DNA from: Archangium violaceum
Lineage (GTDB): Bacteria; Myxococcota; Myxococcia; Myxococcales; Myxococcaceae
Assembly: GCF_016887565.1 (NCBI RefSeq)
Contig: NZ_CP069396.1
Coordinates: 8,848,001 to 8,912,000 of the forward strand
Reading direction: 5' to 3'
DNA length: 64,000 bases
Each line of letters begins with the position of its first letter. The first letter of the stretch is position 1. Below are positions 1 through 12,066 of this stretch, in pieces. The notes beneath the pieces were generated by a model. It ran no database searches and had not been told where the DNA came from. It saw only the letters and a program-made list of their open reading frames with translations. Made by a program: the position numbers and the translations under genes.

Positions 1-1
1 C

Positions 2-589
<588 letters not shown>

Positions 590-664
590 TGAGCCCGGGA
601 CCGGGGGGAGCCTTCCCCCGGCCCGTGGGCGACGAGCGCGTCGAACAGCGCTGGCGGTGGGGGC

Positions 665-1237
665 TCAATTCAGCGTCCCGCACTCGGCGATCCGCTGAAC
701 CCGAAGCGCGGCCAGCCGCTCCAGCGGCGCCGCCGCCTCCGGTCCCTCGAGCACCGCCACCGCGCGGGCAATCGCATCCAGGGTGGACATCCCGGACGGG
801 TGCGTGGGCTCGCGGAGCTTGAGCGTCCCGGGCGCGGGCGGCGGTAGCACCAGCCGGGGGAGCGTCCGCAGCGCGTGGAGCCGCTGGGTCATCCGCCGCG
901 CCTGCGACCAGCTCGCGTCCAGCACCACCAGCTGACTCGGCGCGGGGGCGTCCGGCGGCGCGGTGGGGCCATCCGGGTAGAGCAGCCAGGTGCCGGGCTC
1001 GGAGAGCAGCGCGGTGTCGAGGGGCTCGGCGGGAGCGCCATAGGTGAGCAGCCTGGCATTCGCGAGGGCCAGCGCGGCCACCCTCCCGGTGTTGCTCTTC
1101 TTGGGAATCTCCACCACGTGCTGGAGGATGAGGAAACGGGTGCGTGTCTCCACCCGGGGAATCTCGGCACACAGGCACAGATGCAGCGGAAGGTTGCAGC
1201 GAAGACAGCGGGGCCTGGGCGGGACTGGCGAAGACAT
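665..1237 (-). CDS. DTW-domain tRNA-uridine aminocarboxypropyltransferase
   Basis: A 190-residue protein of the DTW family (TapT/TuaA type), which transfers the 3-amino-3-carboxypropyl group of S-adenosylmethionine to uridine in tRNA to give acp3U. Visible signs are an N-terminal Cys cluster (RCLRCNLPLHLCLC, residues 9-22, likely metal-binding), the HHVVEIPKKSNTG-like region (here QHVVEIPKKSNT, residues 39-50), and the family motif as LDASWSQARRM around residues 106-116, with D-A-S-W replacing the canonical D-T-W. The start is the ATG at 1237 just before the Cys cluster; the open frame upstream is an unrelated extension. It is convergent with the DUF1501 gene, 75 bp away. Confidence 0.85.
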   Translation of the reverse strand: MSSPVPPRPRCLRCNLPLHLCLCAEIPRVETRTRFLILQHVVEIPKKSNTGRVAALALANARLLTYGAPAEPLDTALLSEPGTWLLYPDGPTAPPDAPAPSQLVVLDASWSQARRMTQRLHALRTLPRLVLPPPAPGTLKLREPTHPSGMSTLDAIARAVAVLEGPEAAAPLERLAALRVQRIAECGTLN

Positions 1238-1412
1238 CCTCCAGCATCCTGTTCCGGTGGCCACGGGAAGAGAAGCGTTCGTTCCCGCTCCCAGGCTGTG
1301 GGGCCGGATGCCAGGAACTCGAGCGGTTCGGGCAGGAGGGTAGGCCCTCGTCCTTCCGCGCGATGGCCTTCCGGTTGCGACCGGTACTCGACCCACGTAT
1401 AGGGAGAGCACC

Positions 1413-1805
1413 GTGTCGCTGGCTCTTCGCATCTTCACGCTCGCGCTTCTCCTCGGCTGGCAGGCCGTCGCCAGCGGAGTGGGCCTCCCCCACTTCTGCC
1501 CGAAGCAAGCCAGGACGAGCACCGCCTGCCAGTGCCCGCACGAAGAGAAGAAGGCGGAAAAGGCCTCGCACGACGAGACGGCGTTGAGGAAGGATTGCTG
1601 CGACGCGTTGGAACGGGACATCCCCGCGCCGGCTCTCGTGGACGCCTCCGGCCACGCCTCCCCGCTCGCGGTCCCACCGGCCTCGCCGGTGTGGCTCACC
1701 TCCAAGGCTCCCGAGAGTGGCGGCCGCCTATCGCTCGCCCTCTGGGACACGCCCCAGGCCCAGGGGCCACCTGTCTTTCTCCGTCTCCGCTCGCTCCTCA
1801 TTTGA
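1413..1805 (+). CDS. Small secreted protein of unknown function
   Basis: A 130-residue protein starting at GTG 1413, six bases after a GGAG. Residues 1-20 form a signal peptide (hydrophobic LRIFTLALLLGW core, then AVASG). The mature part has a Cys-rich stretch (CPKQARTSTACQCPHEEKK, then DCC) and a C-terminal GPPVFLRLRSLLI tail. That tail and the H/C-rich middle recall short periplasmic DUF2946/CopL-like proteins linked to metal handling, but this is only a resemblance. No metal transporter gene lies next to it. A small membrane protein gene follows 193 bp downstream on the same strand. Confidence 0.55.
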   Translation: MSLALRIFTLALLLGWQAVASGVGLPHFCPKQARTSTACQCPHEEKKAEKASHDETALRKDCCDALERDIPAPALVDASGHASPLAVPPASPVWLTSKAPESGGRLSLALWDTPQAQGPPVFLRLRSLLI

Positions 1806-1998
1806 GCTCTCCCGGCGCGTCCCGGGTTCCTCGCCTTTCCTCCACCTTGACGTGAGGAGGCCGAGGCCCTGAGTGCCGCGCCGGACGGGAGAGAAGCCGC
1901 TCGAAGCGTTCCCGCCGTGCCACTCCCGGACGACCCGTCCGAAGGATGCCGCCGGCGTGACGACAATGATGGATGTCGAGATGGAGTAAGAGAACCCC

Positions 1999-2166
1999 AT
2001 GGAAGTGATACTGATCTCGTTGGTGGGCATCGTGGTGTTTGGTGGCGCCTTCCTCGTGCTGTGCCCGGAGTGGTGGAGCACGAGCCTGGGCACCCTCAAG
2101 GACAAGAAGCCGGAGAAGAAGGCGATGGAGGCCGGGGACACCCGGGACCCCAAGGCAGGCAGCTGA
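1999..2166 (+). CDS. Small single-pass membrane protein, 55 aa
   Basis: A short frame from ATG 1999 to TGA 2164-2166. Residues 1-22 are a strongly hydrophobic segment (MEVILISLVGIVVFGGAFLVL), followed by CPEWW and a charged Lys/Glu-rich tail. This looks like an inner-membrane micropeptide with the tail in the cytoplasm. The Shine-Dalgarno is weak (GGAG about 12 bases upstream). It sits between the secreted protein at 1413 and the LysM gene at 2318, on the same strand as both. No family recognised; existence is supported by the clean membrane segment and codon use. Confidence 0.5.
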   Translation: MEVILISLVGIVVFGGAFLVLCPEWWSTSLGTLKDKKPEKKAMEAGDTRDPKAGS

Positions 2167-2317
2167 GCCGAACGACCACTCCGCCACCCATGTATCCGGT
2201 TTTACTCCGGATTTTCCGGGTGGCGGTCGTGGGCCCGGGTGCATTCCAGGAGCCTGAGAAATTCGGGCGCAACTCCGCGACGGTTGCCGCGACAATCGTT
2301 CAAGGAGATTTCTTCAT

Positions 2318-2965
2318 ATGTCCACCTACCGCATCCGCCCGGGCGACACCCTCTCGGCTCTCGCCGGCCGTTTCAACACCAGCGTCTCGGAGCTGGCGCG
2401 CCTCAACAAGATTGCCAATCCGAACCTCATCTACGCGGGCAAGTCCCTGCGCATCCCCGGCCACGCCCGGAACGACAGCTTCGAGCCCACCAAGAGCGGC
2501 GGTCCCCGCCGCGGCAGCGGCACGAAGGGCAGCGGGCAGGTCGGGGAGAGCCGTGGCACCGCGAGCCCGGGCAACGTGACTCCCGCGATGCGCAAGCTCG
2601 CGAGCGCGGGCCGCGCGGCCGCGATGAGCATCGGCGGGTACAACAGCCAGGGCCTGTGCGCCACCGGCGTGAGCAAGGCCATCCAGAACGCCTTCGGCTT
2701 CAAGGTCTGGGGCAACGGCAACCAGATCGACAACAACCTGCCCCGCGACAAGTTCAAGCAGGTCAACATGTCCCTCGAGGAGGCGCTGAAGATTCCGGGC
2801 CTCGTCCTCACCTGGGAGAAGACCTCGTCGCGCCTGGGCAGCATCTACGGCCATACCGCCATCACCACCGGCGACGGCCGCTCGTCCGTGAGCGACTTCA
2901 TCGAGCGCAACACGCTCGGCGCCGGTGGCCGCTCCGGGCTGAAGATCTTCATGCCGACGGTCTGA
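2318..2965 (+). CDS. LysM protein with C-terminal NlpC/P60- or CHAP-like Cys/His domain
   Basis: 215 residues, starting at ATG 2318 after a good ribosome site (AAGGAG, seven bases away). Residues 2-46 are a LysM peptidoglycan-binding repeat (YRIRPGDTLSALAGRF... NPNLIYAGKSLRIP). A Gly/Ser/Arg-rich linker (about 47-88) leads to a domain in which GLCATGVSKAI offers a Cys near residue 108 and YGHTAI offers a His near residue 188, the order expected of a papain-fold peptidoglycan hydrolase. There is no classical signal peptide, so export would need a special route or lysis. Convergent with the STAS-kinase gene; a strong hairpin separates them. Catalytic role is inferred. Confidence 0.65.
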   Translation: MSTYRIRPGDTLSALAGRFNTSVSELARLNKIANPNLIYAGKSLRIPGHARNDSFEPTKSGGPRRGSGTKGSGQVGESRGTASPGNVTPAMRKLASAGRAAAMSIGGYNSQGLCATGVSKAIQNAFGFKVWGNGNQIDNNLPRDKFKQVNMSLEEALKIPGLVLTWEKTSSRLGSIYGHTAITTGDGRSSVSDFIERNTLGAGGRSGLKIFMPTV

Positions 2966-2977
2966 CTCCCGCCGCAC

Positions 2978-3007
2978 GGAGGACCGCCGTCTCAACGGCG
3001 GTTCTCC
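2978..3007. terminator. 13-bp stem hairpin between convergent genes
   Basis: Arms at 2978-2990 and 2995-3007 pair over 13 positions with one G-T pair and a four-base loop (CTCA). It overlaps the stop codon (2992-2994) of the kinase on the minus strand and lies 13 bp after the LysM stop on the plus strand. No T-run follows on either side, so it may be a bidirectional weak terminator or an RNA-stabilising end. Confidence 0.5.
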
Positions 3008-5298
3008 TCGCGCAGCCGGACCCCCTCTTCCCGCTCAGCAGCGGTGAGCGGGGCGGAAGAGAGGAGTCGCTGCCGCGCCGGCCGGTGAACCTCGGTGCGC
3101 TCGTCCTCGCCAGCCCCAGCCGGAGTGACGTGCGCGTTCGGGAGCGAGCCCAGGACCGGGCCGTTCTGGGTGGGTTCGAACTCCGCGAGCCGCTCGCCCA
3201 ACGTGGTCTTGAAGAACCAGGCCACCGCCGCCGGTGACGAGTTGAGGCGGTGGTGGGCCATCACCGCCTCGATCTCCTCGCGCAGGGCGGCGGCGGAGGG
3301 CGTGCGACGCGCCGGGTCCTTCACCAGGGCGCGCAGGATGAGATCCGACACATCCTTGGGGATCTTCGGGTCGAGCCGCGACGGCACGGGCGTCGGCTCA
3401 CTCAACATGGCGCTGAGCGTGGCCGCGTCATGGTCTCGCTTGAAGGGTTGCTGGCCGGTGAGCAGTTCGAAGAGCACCACGCCCAGGGCGAACACGTCGT
3501 TGCGCGCGTCCAGGGGACGGCCCGCCGCGGCCTCGGGAGAGATGTAGGAAATCTTCCCCTTCAGCTCACCCGCCTCGGTGCTCCCCTCCCCCTGCACCTT
3601 GGCGATGCCGAAGTCGCTCAGCTTGATGGCGCCGTCGAGCGAGATGAGGATGTTGTGGGGGCTCACGTCGCGGTGCACCACCGGGTGGGGCACACCGGCC
3701 GGGTCCACGTAGCTGTGCGCGTAGTGCAGGCCCGCGGCCGTCTCGGCGACGATGCGCAGCGCGTGCTCCATGGGCAGCGCGAGCCCCTTGCGCCGCAGCT
3801 CGGTCATCAACTTCTTGAGGTCCGGGCCGCGCACGTACTCCATGAGGATGTAGGCCACGCCGTCGTTCATGCCCACGTCGAACGTCTGCACGACGTTGGG
3901 GTGCGTGAAGCGCGCGTTGGCCCGCGCCTCGGCGAAGAGCATGTCGACGAACTCGGCGTTCTCCGCGAACTGCGGGAGGATCTTCTTCATCACCACGAAC
4001 TTCTCGAACCCCTTCACGCCTACCTGCCTGGCGAGGAACACCTCGGCCATGCCGCCCTGCCCCAACCGGCGGATGACCTGCAGCTTCTTGCTGGCGCTGG
4101 TGGAGTTGCCGATGTCCGGGCTGCCGCCCTTGGCGTTCGCATCCAGGTGGGAGGAGCCGAACAGGTACTGGCTGAGGGCGCGCGGCTCGAGCGCCTCGAT
4201 GTCCTCCAGCGGCTGCTCCACCAGCACCGAGCGGCTGAGCAGCGGCACCAGCCGGGGAATGGAGGGCAGGCGCGCGGTCCCGCCACAGATGGGGCACTCG
4301 CGCTCGAGGCTGGTGTTGGCGCGCAACCTGGCCAGGTACTCGGAGGCCAGGGCGCGCTGGTGGTGCTCGTGGCCGCAGTGACGGCACTCGCACGGCAACC
4401 ACAGCGTGCCAAGCTGTATGTCGAGTTGCTTGGAGAAGCGCATCAGCGCGCCGAGCACCGGCGGGGGCACCCGGCACAGCACCACCTCCCTGGCTCCCCG
4501 CGCCGCCAGGGTCAGCACCTGCTCCAGCCTGGGCACCGCCTCCGGCTCCACCTGGGTGACGTGCGAGAAGTCGAAGGCGACGCTCCCCTCCAGGCCCGAG
4601 GCCAGCCTGCGCACGTTCAGGCTCCCCTTCAGCTCGCTGGCGAGGGTGATGTACGTGATGTCGTCCTGGACGATCTTCAGGTGCGTGATGAGCGGGTTGG
4701 GCGCGCGGGGCGTGGTGGCGCGCAGGTAGCGCATCACCACCGGGTCCACCGTACCGAACCGCTGGCGCCTGACGTAGTCGAAGAACTCGCTCGCCAGTTC
4801 CGCGAACTCCAGCTTGCCCGAGCACACCGGGCAGGAGTGCTCGGGGGCTCGGCCCGCGGTGAGGATGAGCGCCTCCGACTGCAGGTCCACCAGCCGCAGC
4901 CGGTCCTCGCCGCAGGCGCGGCACGTGTAGGGCGCCAGCACCGACAGCACCCGTGACACGCCGGCGAAGCCCTCCACCATGTTGAGCTGATCCACCATCA
5001 CCGGTGGCGCGTTGACCACGTAGAACGAGCTGACCCCGGGAGGCGGCTTGCTGGCGAACTCGAGCCACCGCCGCACGCCGAAGGAGCTGATGCGCTCCAC
5101 CCGGCCGAGGTCGACGATGAGAAGCCCACCGAGGTCTGGCGAGGAAGACGTCAGTGGGAACGTCTCGTCGATGATGCCAGCGATGCGGACGTGGTTGATG
5201 GTCCCCACGCGCACGCGGCGGATGGTGGCATTGGAACCCTGTCTGGCCGCATGGGGAGCGGTTGCACCTGTGCCACGGAAGGAAGGAGGAGAAGACAT
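2992..5298 (-). CDS. Ser/Thr protein kinase with two N-terminal STAS + Zn-knuckle modules
   Basis: 768 residues from ATG 5298 (a TTG four codons upstream is possible). Residues 27-121 read as a STAS-like fold (IIDETF... GLLIVDLGRVERISSFGVRRWLEF), followed by a zinc knuckle with Cys 126, 129, 156 and 159. The plan repeats: second STAS-like unit 203-295 (VAFDFSHVTQVEPEAV) and a second Cys set (303/305, 308, 335, 338). The Pkn kinase domain spans about 405-690: GQGGMAEVF P-loop, Lys438, HRDVSPHN (Asp544) and DFG (Asp562) are all present, so it should be active. STAS domains normally bind partner proteins in anti-sigma or stressosome switches, so the kinase may be controlled by a partner switch. 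No membrane segment is seen. Confidence 0.8.
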   Translation of the reverse strand: MSSPPSFRGTGATAPHAARQGSNATIRRVRVGTINHVRIAGIIDETFPLTSSSPDLGGLLIVDLGRVERISSFGVRRWLEFASKPPPGVSSFYVVNAPPVMVDQLNMVEGFAGVSRVLSVLAPYTCRACGEDRLRLVDLQSEALILTAGRAPEHSCPVCSGKLEFAELASEFFDYVRRQRFGTVDPVVMRYLRATTPRAPNPLITHLKIVQDDITYITLASELKGSLNVRRLASGLEGSVAFDFSHVTQVEPEAVPRLEQVLTLAARGAREVVLCRVPPPVLGALMRFSKQLDIQLGTLWLPCECRHCGHEHHQRALASEYLARLRANTSLERECPICGGTARLPSIPRLVPLLSRSVLVEQPLEDIEALEPRALSQYLFGSSHLDANAKGGSPDIGNSTSASKKLQVIRRLGQGGMAEVFLARQVGVKGFEKFVVMKKILPQFAENAEFVDMLFAEARANARFTHPNVVQTFDVGMNDGVAYILMEYVRGPDLKKLMTELRRKGLALPMEHALRIVAETAAGLHYAHSYVDPAGVPHPVVHRDVSPHNILISLDGAIKLSDFGIAKVQGEGSTEAGELKGKISYISPEAAAGRPLDARNDVFALGVVLFELLTGQQPFKRDHDAATLSAMLSEPTPVPSRLDPKIPKDVSDLILRALVKDPARRTPSAAALREEIEAVMAHHRLNSSPAAVAWFFKTTLGERLAEFEPTQNGPVLGSLPNAHVTPAGAGEDERTEVHRPARQRLLSSAPLTAAEREEGVRLREENRR

Positions 5299-5349
5299 GA
5301 CAGGGTCCAACGATGAGTGGATGAACAGTGACGGGGGCTGGCGCTTCGC

Positions 5350-7134
5350 TCAGTACGCGAAGTACTCGATGGCCGAGGTGACCGCGTCGTTGTACGCGGA
5401 CACCGCGACATCCGCCTGGGTGCTCGTGTCGGAGAAGTCCCGGAAACCCTCCTCGGTCTGGCTCCGCAGCTTCTGAATCACTTCCTTGAGCTTGCCGGTG
5501 TCCTCGCTCAACGCATCGGCAATCTCACCCACCAGCGTATTCTTCGCGGCGGTGAGCGCGCCCTTCGTGGGCCCTTCCGCGAGCTCGGTCACCACGCTGA
5601 ACAGGGTGTCCGCGTGGCCCTTGATGGCCTCCCTGTCCTCATCCGCGTCCTTGACCGCCCTGGCGAACCCCTGGTGCAGAGCCCCCACGAGGTCTCCCAA
5701 CGCTCGCGCGGACTGCTTGTTGGGCGAGGCCGGGTCGTTGGCGGCCCCCAGGGTGCTGGGATTGAACGTCTCCTGGCGGAGCTGGGGAATGAGCTGCTTC
5801 GAGACGAAGGACCTGAGCTCCTCGTTCTTCGAGTCACTGTCGAAGAGCCCCGCGTGGAGGAAGTTGCCCAGGGCCTTGCGCGACGGGTCCGAGGCATCGG
5901 GTCCCAGCTTGTCATTGTTCAGGCGTTGGATGAGGCCCTTGGCGTCGCTCTTGAAGAGCCGGGTGAGCCCCTCCACCAGGCCCTTGCGGTCGGGTTTGGC
6001 CCCTTCATCCCCCAGCAGCGAGGCCGCTTCGCGGAAGACCTTCGTCTTGAGGCTGTCGTATTGCGAGCCCCGCAGGTCCCCGAGCTGGCCGAGGATTTTC
6101 TGGGCACCATCCTGCCGCGAGCCCGCCAGATGCGACTTCCCCACGTCGAAGGGAGGCCGGCTCAGCGCCGTCTCGAGGATGTTGGCGAGCTTGTCCTCCC
6201 CCAGTCTGGCCGCGTAGTCCGTGAGCAGCTTGGGGTCGGACGCGAGCACATCCGCGAACTTCTGCGCATCAATGGGGGACTTGCTCTTGTCGAGATTCGC
6301 CGCTGCCGAGTCCAGGAAGGTGCGGCGGATGGACTCGCTCGCCTCCGGCTGCTTGAGCACCGGCGTCAGGAAGTGGCTGGAGTTGGTCGCCGCCGCGTCC
6401 TTGGCGATCTTGTCCGCGACAGCGGGCGGAAGCTGGTGGGTGCTCGTGGCCAGGGCCTTCAGCGCGGCGACCTGTTCGCCGGAATTGCTGAAGGTGTGGT
6501 GGGCGGCCACCTGATTTGCGCTGTACTTGAAGAGTGCCTCGGACTCCTTGTCACCCAATCCTTTGTAGAGGTCCTTCAGGAACGCGGGGTCGTTCTGGTG
6601 CGCGCGAATCGTATCGACGAAGTCGGTCGCCCGGAGGTCGCGCCCCAAGGGGCCCGGGTACCGGTTCGGATCCTTCAACAAAGCCGCGGCCTCGGTGCCC
6701 GTCGGCGCATCCTTGGCTTTTTCCTTGGGATTCGGTGTTGATGTTGGTTTTTCCGTCGGGGTCGGTGGAGCCGGCGGAGGCTGCGTGGCCTGGGGACCGG
6801 AAGGACTGGGCTGCGGCGAGGGCGTGGCGGCGGTGGTGTCCGGCTGCTGGGGCTGGGGAACGGGAGGATTGGGTTGCGGCGAGGGCGTGGCGGCCCCAGT
6901 GGTATCCGGCTTGGACGCCGAAGCAGCAGTGGGAGACGGGTTGGCCCGCGGGCTCGGAATTCCCAGCTGGGAATAGTCCGGAGCCGGAGGATCCACCCCG
7001 TCGCGCTGATGCGGGGGCTTCTCGCCCGTCTTGGCTTCCCGGGTCTTGTTGGATGGCTTCGGCTCCGGAGGTTGAGTCTCCTGAACCTTGGGGGGAGCTA
7101 CGGACTGCTTCGGGGAAAGAGATACCTTTGCCAT
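5350..7134 (-). CDS. Unknown protein with Pro-rich N-terminus and long helical C-terminal part
   Basis: 594 residues from ATG 7134, eight bases after GGAG. Residues 1-145 are disordered and Pro/Gln/Thr/Ser-rich, with two near copies of a P-D-T-T-x-A-T-P-S-P-Q-P block. From about 150 on the sequence is helical, charged and without Cys. No family recognised. There is no signal peptide or membrane segment. It lies 52 bp upstream of the kinase gene and 40 bp downstream of the CHAP-type hydrolase, all on the minus strand, so the three may be one transcript. The layout (low-complexity N-terminus, large helical module, neighbouring wall hydrolase) resembles secreted or toxin-like proteins, but that is a guess. 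Confidence 0.6.
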   Translation of the reverse strand: MAKVSLSPKQSVAPPKVQETQPPEPKPSNKTREAKTGEKPPHQRDGVDPPAPDYSQLGIPSPRANPSPTAASASKPDTTGAATPSPQPNPPVPQPQQPDTTAATPSPQPSPSGPQATQPPPAPPTPTEKPTSTPNPKEKAKDAPTGTEAAALLKDPNRYPGPLGRDLRATDFVDTIRAHQNDPAFLKDLYKGLGDKESEALFKYSANQVAAHHTFSNSGEQVAALKALATSTHQLPPAVADKIAKDAAATNSSHFLTPVLKQPEASESIRRTFLDSAAANLDKSKSPIDAQKFADVLASDPKLLTDYAARLGEDKLANILETALSRPPFDVGKSHLAGSRQDGAQKILGQLGDLRGSQYDSLKTKVFREAASLLGDEGAKPDRKGLVEGLTRLFKSDAKGLIQRLNNDKLGPDASDPSRKALGNFLHAGLFDSDSKNEELRSFVSKQLIPQLRQETFNPSTLGAANDPASPNKQSARALGDLVGALHQGFARAVKDADEDREAIKGHADTLFSVVTELAEGPTKGALTAAKNTLVGEIADALSEDTGKLKEVIQKLRSQTEEGFRDFSDTSTQADVAVSAYNDAVTSAIEYFAY

Positions 7135-7174
7135 GGTGCACTCCAATACGTGTGTGTCAGCCGCGGGAAGAGCC

Positions 7175-7804
7175 CTACTTGATCATCGACCCGTAACCCA
7201 TGATGGCCTTGTCATTCCAAGGCATCGTGCGCCGGCTGACGCTGTCGCTGGAGTTGCCAGAGATATACGTGATGTATTTCTTGCCGTTCTTCTCGAAAAC
7301 CCTCTCCACGATGCCGACGTGGTCCGCTGGCTTCTTGGAGTTTCCGTCCCACTGGAAGGTGACCGCGTCGCCCTTCTTGGGATCGTGGCGTCCCTTCCAC
7401 TGGCCCTTGGCCTCGAGCTGATCGGCAATACCCTGCGCGAGGGAAGACTTCGGCTTCGACAGACCGGCCTCCTTCGCCGCCCAGCTCACGAAGTCCGCGC
7501 ACCACGCCTGACCACTCTTGCCAGTCATCTCCTTCGTGAACTTGTTGCCGTTGTTGCGCCCCTCCTTGTAGCCAATCTGCCCCTTGGCGGCGTCGATGAG
7601 CTTGTCGATCTTCTTGTCCTTGTCGCTGGAGGTCTTCTTGGTCTCCTTGGCGCCGTCGACGAACGTGTCCCGGGTCGAGTACCCCTTGGACTTCTCCTTG
7701 GACTTCTGCTCCGACTTCGCTGGACCTACCGTCGAGCTGGCGGTGGACGACTGGAGCGGCTTGAGGGTGACGGTGTGCTTCTTGGCGGAAACGGCGATCT
7801 CCAT
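7175..7804 (-). CDS. CHAP-type peptidoglycan hydrolase/amidase
   Basis: 209 residues from ATG 7804, preceded by AAAGAGGAAG at good spacing; the longer upstream frame is not coding. Residues 1-60 are Lys/Ser/Thr-rich. The CHAP domain (about 75-205) carries the Cys motif QAWCADFVSWAAKEAG, a glycine-aspartate turn (KKGDAVTFQWDG) and the His motif ADHVGIVERV, the usual Cys-His dyad of amidases or endopeptidases cutting peptidoglycan. No signal peptide. It is the first gene of a minus-strand run and is divergent from the Zn-finger kinase at 8036, sharing a 231-bp upstream region. Confidence 0.8.
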   Translation of the reverse strand: MEIAVSAKKHTVTLKPLQSSTASSTVGPAKSEQKSKEKSKGYSTRDTFVDGAKETKKTSSDKDKKIDKLIDAAKGQIGYKEGRNNGNKFTKEMTGKSGQAWCADFVSWAAKEAGLSKPKSSLAQGIADQLEAKGQWKGRHDPKKGDAVTFQWDGNSKKPADHVGIVERVFEKNGKKYITYISGNSSDSVSRRTMPWNDKAIMGYGSMIK

Positions 7805-8035
7805 GGTGCTTCCTCTTTCTTGGGGTGAAGAACGACAGGGGGTGCGGCGGGCGGCCCGGTCGCCGCCCGTATCCACTCGCTTCGTGAAGCGGCCAGGGGC
7901 TGTCCTGGCGCTTTCGGGGGTAAAAGAGGGAGTGACCTTTTCGGCGTCCCAAAAAAGCCTTCGGCCGCTCGCGTGGCTCCCGTGCCTCGCCTCCGTCTCG
8001 CTGGAAGACAACCATTCCTCTCAAAATCTCATCCA

Positions 8036-11136
<3,101 letters not shown>

Positions 11137-11140
<4 letters not shown>

Positions 11141-12030
11141 GCGAGGAACGAAAGACAGGCGCCCTGGCGGCGCTGCTACGGGAGCACGTACCACTGGCAC
11201 AACGCGCGGAGCTGGAAGCCGTGGAGGGACTCGAGGCGCTGCTGCACAAGCACGTCGAGGCGGCCCGGAACGCATGGCCCACGTCGCGGCTCCCGGTCGA
11301 GGTCTTCGTGCGGCACCTGGCCCGGCACCTGCCCGCGGGAAAGGCCTCGGAGGTACTGCGCATCCTCCACGGCGCCGACCTGTATCTGGCTTGCGCCTGC
11401 GCCACCGGGGAGACCTCGGCCCTCCGGGCCTTCGAGCAGCACATCCTCCGGCACATCCCCGCCCGGCTCGGGGCGTTGTCAGCGAGCATGCTGGAGGAGG
11501 TGCTGCAGGTGCTCCGCGAGCGGCTGCTGGTGGGCAGCGAGGAGGCACCTCCGAAAATCGCGAGCTACGGGGGCCGGGGGCCGCTGCTGACCTGGGTGAG
11601 CATCACCGCCGGGCGCATCGCCGGCGAGCTGGTGGGCCACAACGGGCGCGAGCTCCTCGTCAACGAGCCTCCGGAGGCCTTCGCGCGGATGCTGGCCTCG
11701 GGCAACCCGGAGCACGAGCTGCTCCGCGAGGACGCGCGCCAGCTCCTCGTCGAGGTGCTCCGGAAGGCGGTGGCGACTCTGCCCGAGCACGAGCGCGCCC
11801 TGCTGCGCCTGCACCACTTCCATGGCTTCACCATGGATCGGCTCGCGCTGATGTACGGCGACTCACGCTCCGGCGTGGCGCGCAAGGTCGCCAGTGCCCG
11901 CGAGCTGCTGCTCGAGCGCGTCCATGCGGAGCTGGCCCCCCAGCTGAAGCAGGACCGCCTCGCGATGGAGAGCCTCCTGGGGTTGGTGCGCAGCCAGCTG
12001 GATATCAGCATCCGCCGGCTGCTGGGCTGA
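11137..12030 (+). CDS. Sigma-70-family (ECF-like) RNA polymerase sigma factor
   Basis: 297 residues; its ATG overlaps the kinase stop as ATGA, implying coupled translation and paired function. The C-terminal half has the region 4 pattern: LPEHERALLRLHHFHGFTMDRLALMYGDSRSGVARKVASARELLLERV, a helix-turn-helix that reads the -35 element. Region 2 is more divergent, with R-I-L-H-G-A-D-L-Y-L-A-C-A in the polymerase-binding position. Such long-N-terminus sigma factors paired with Zn-finger kinases are typical of myxobacteria. Target genes cannot be read from the window. Confidence 0.8.
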
Positions 12031-12066
12031 AGCCCTGGCATTCCGAGTGCGCTAGCGTCCCGGGTC

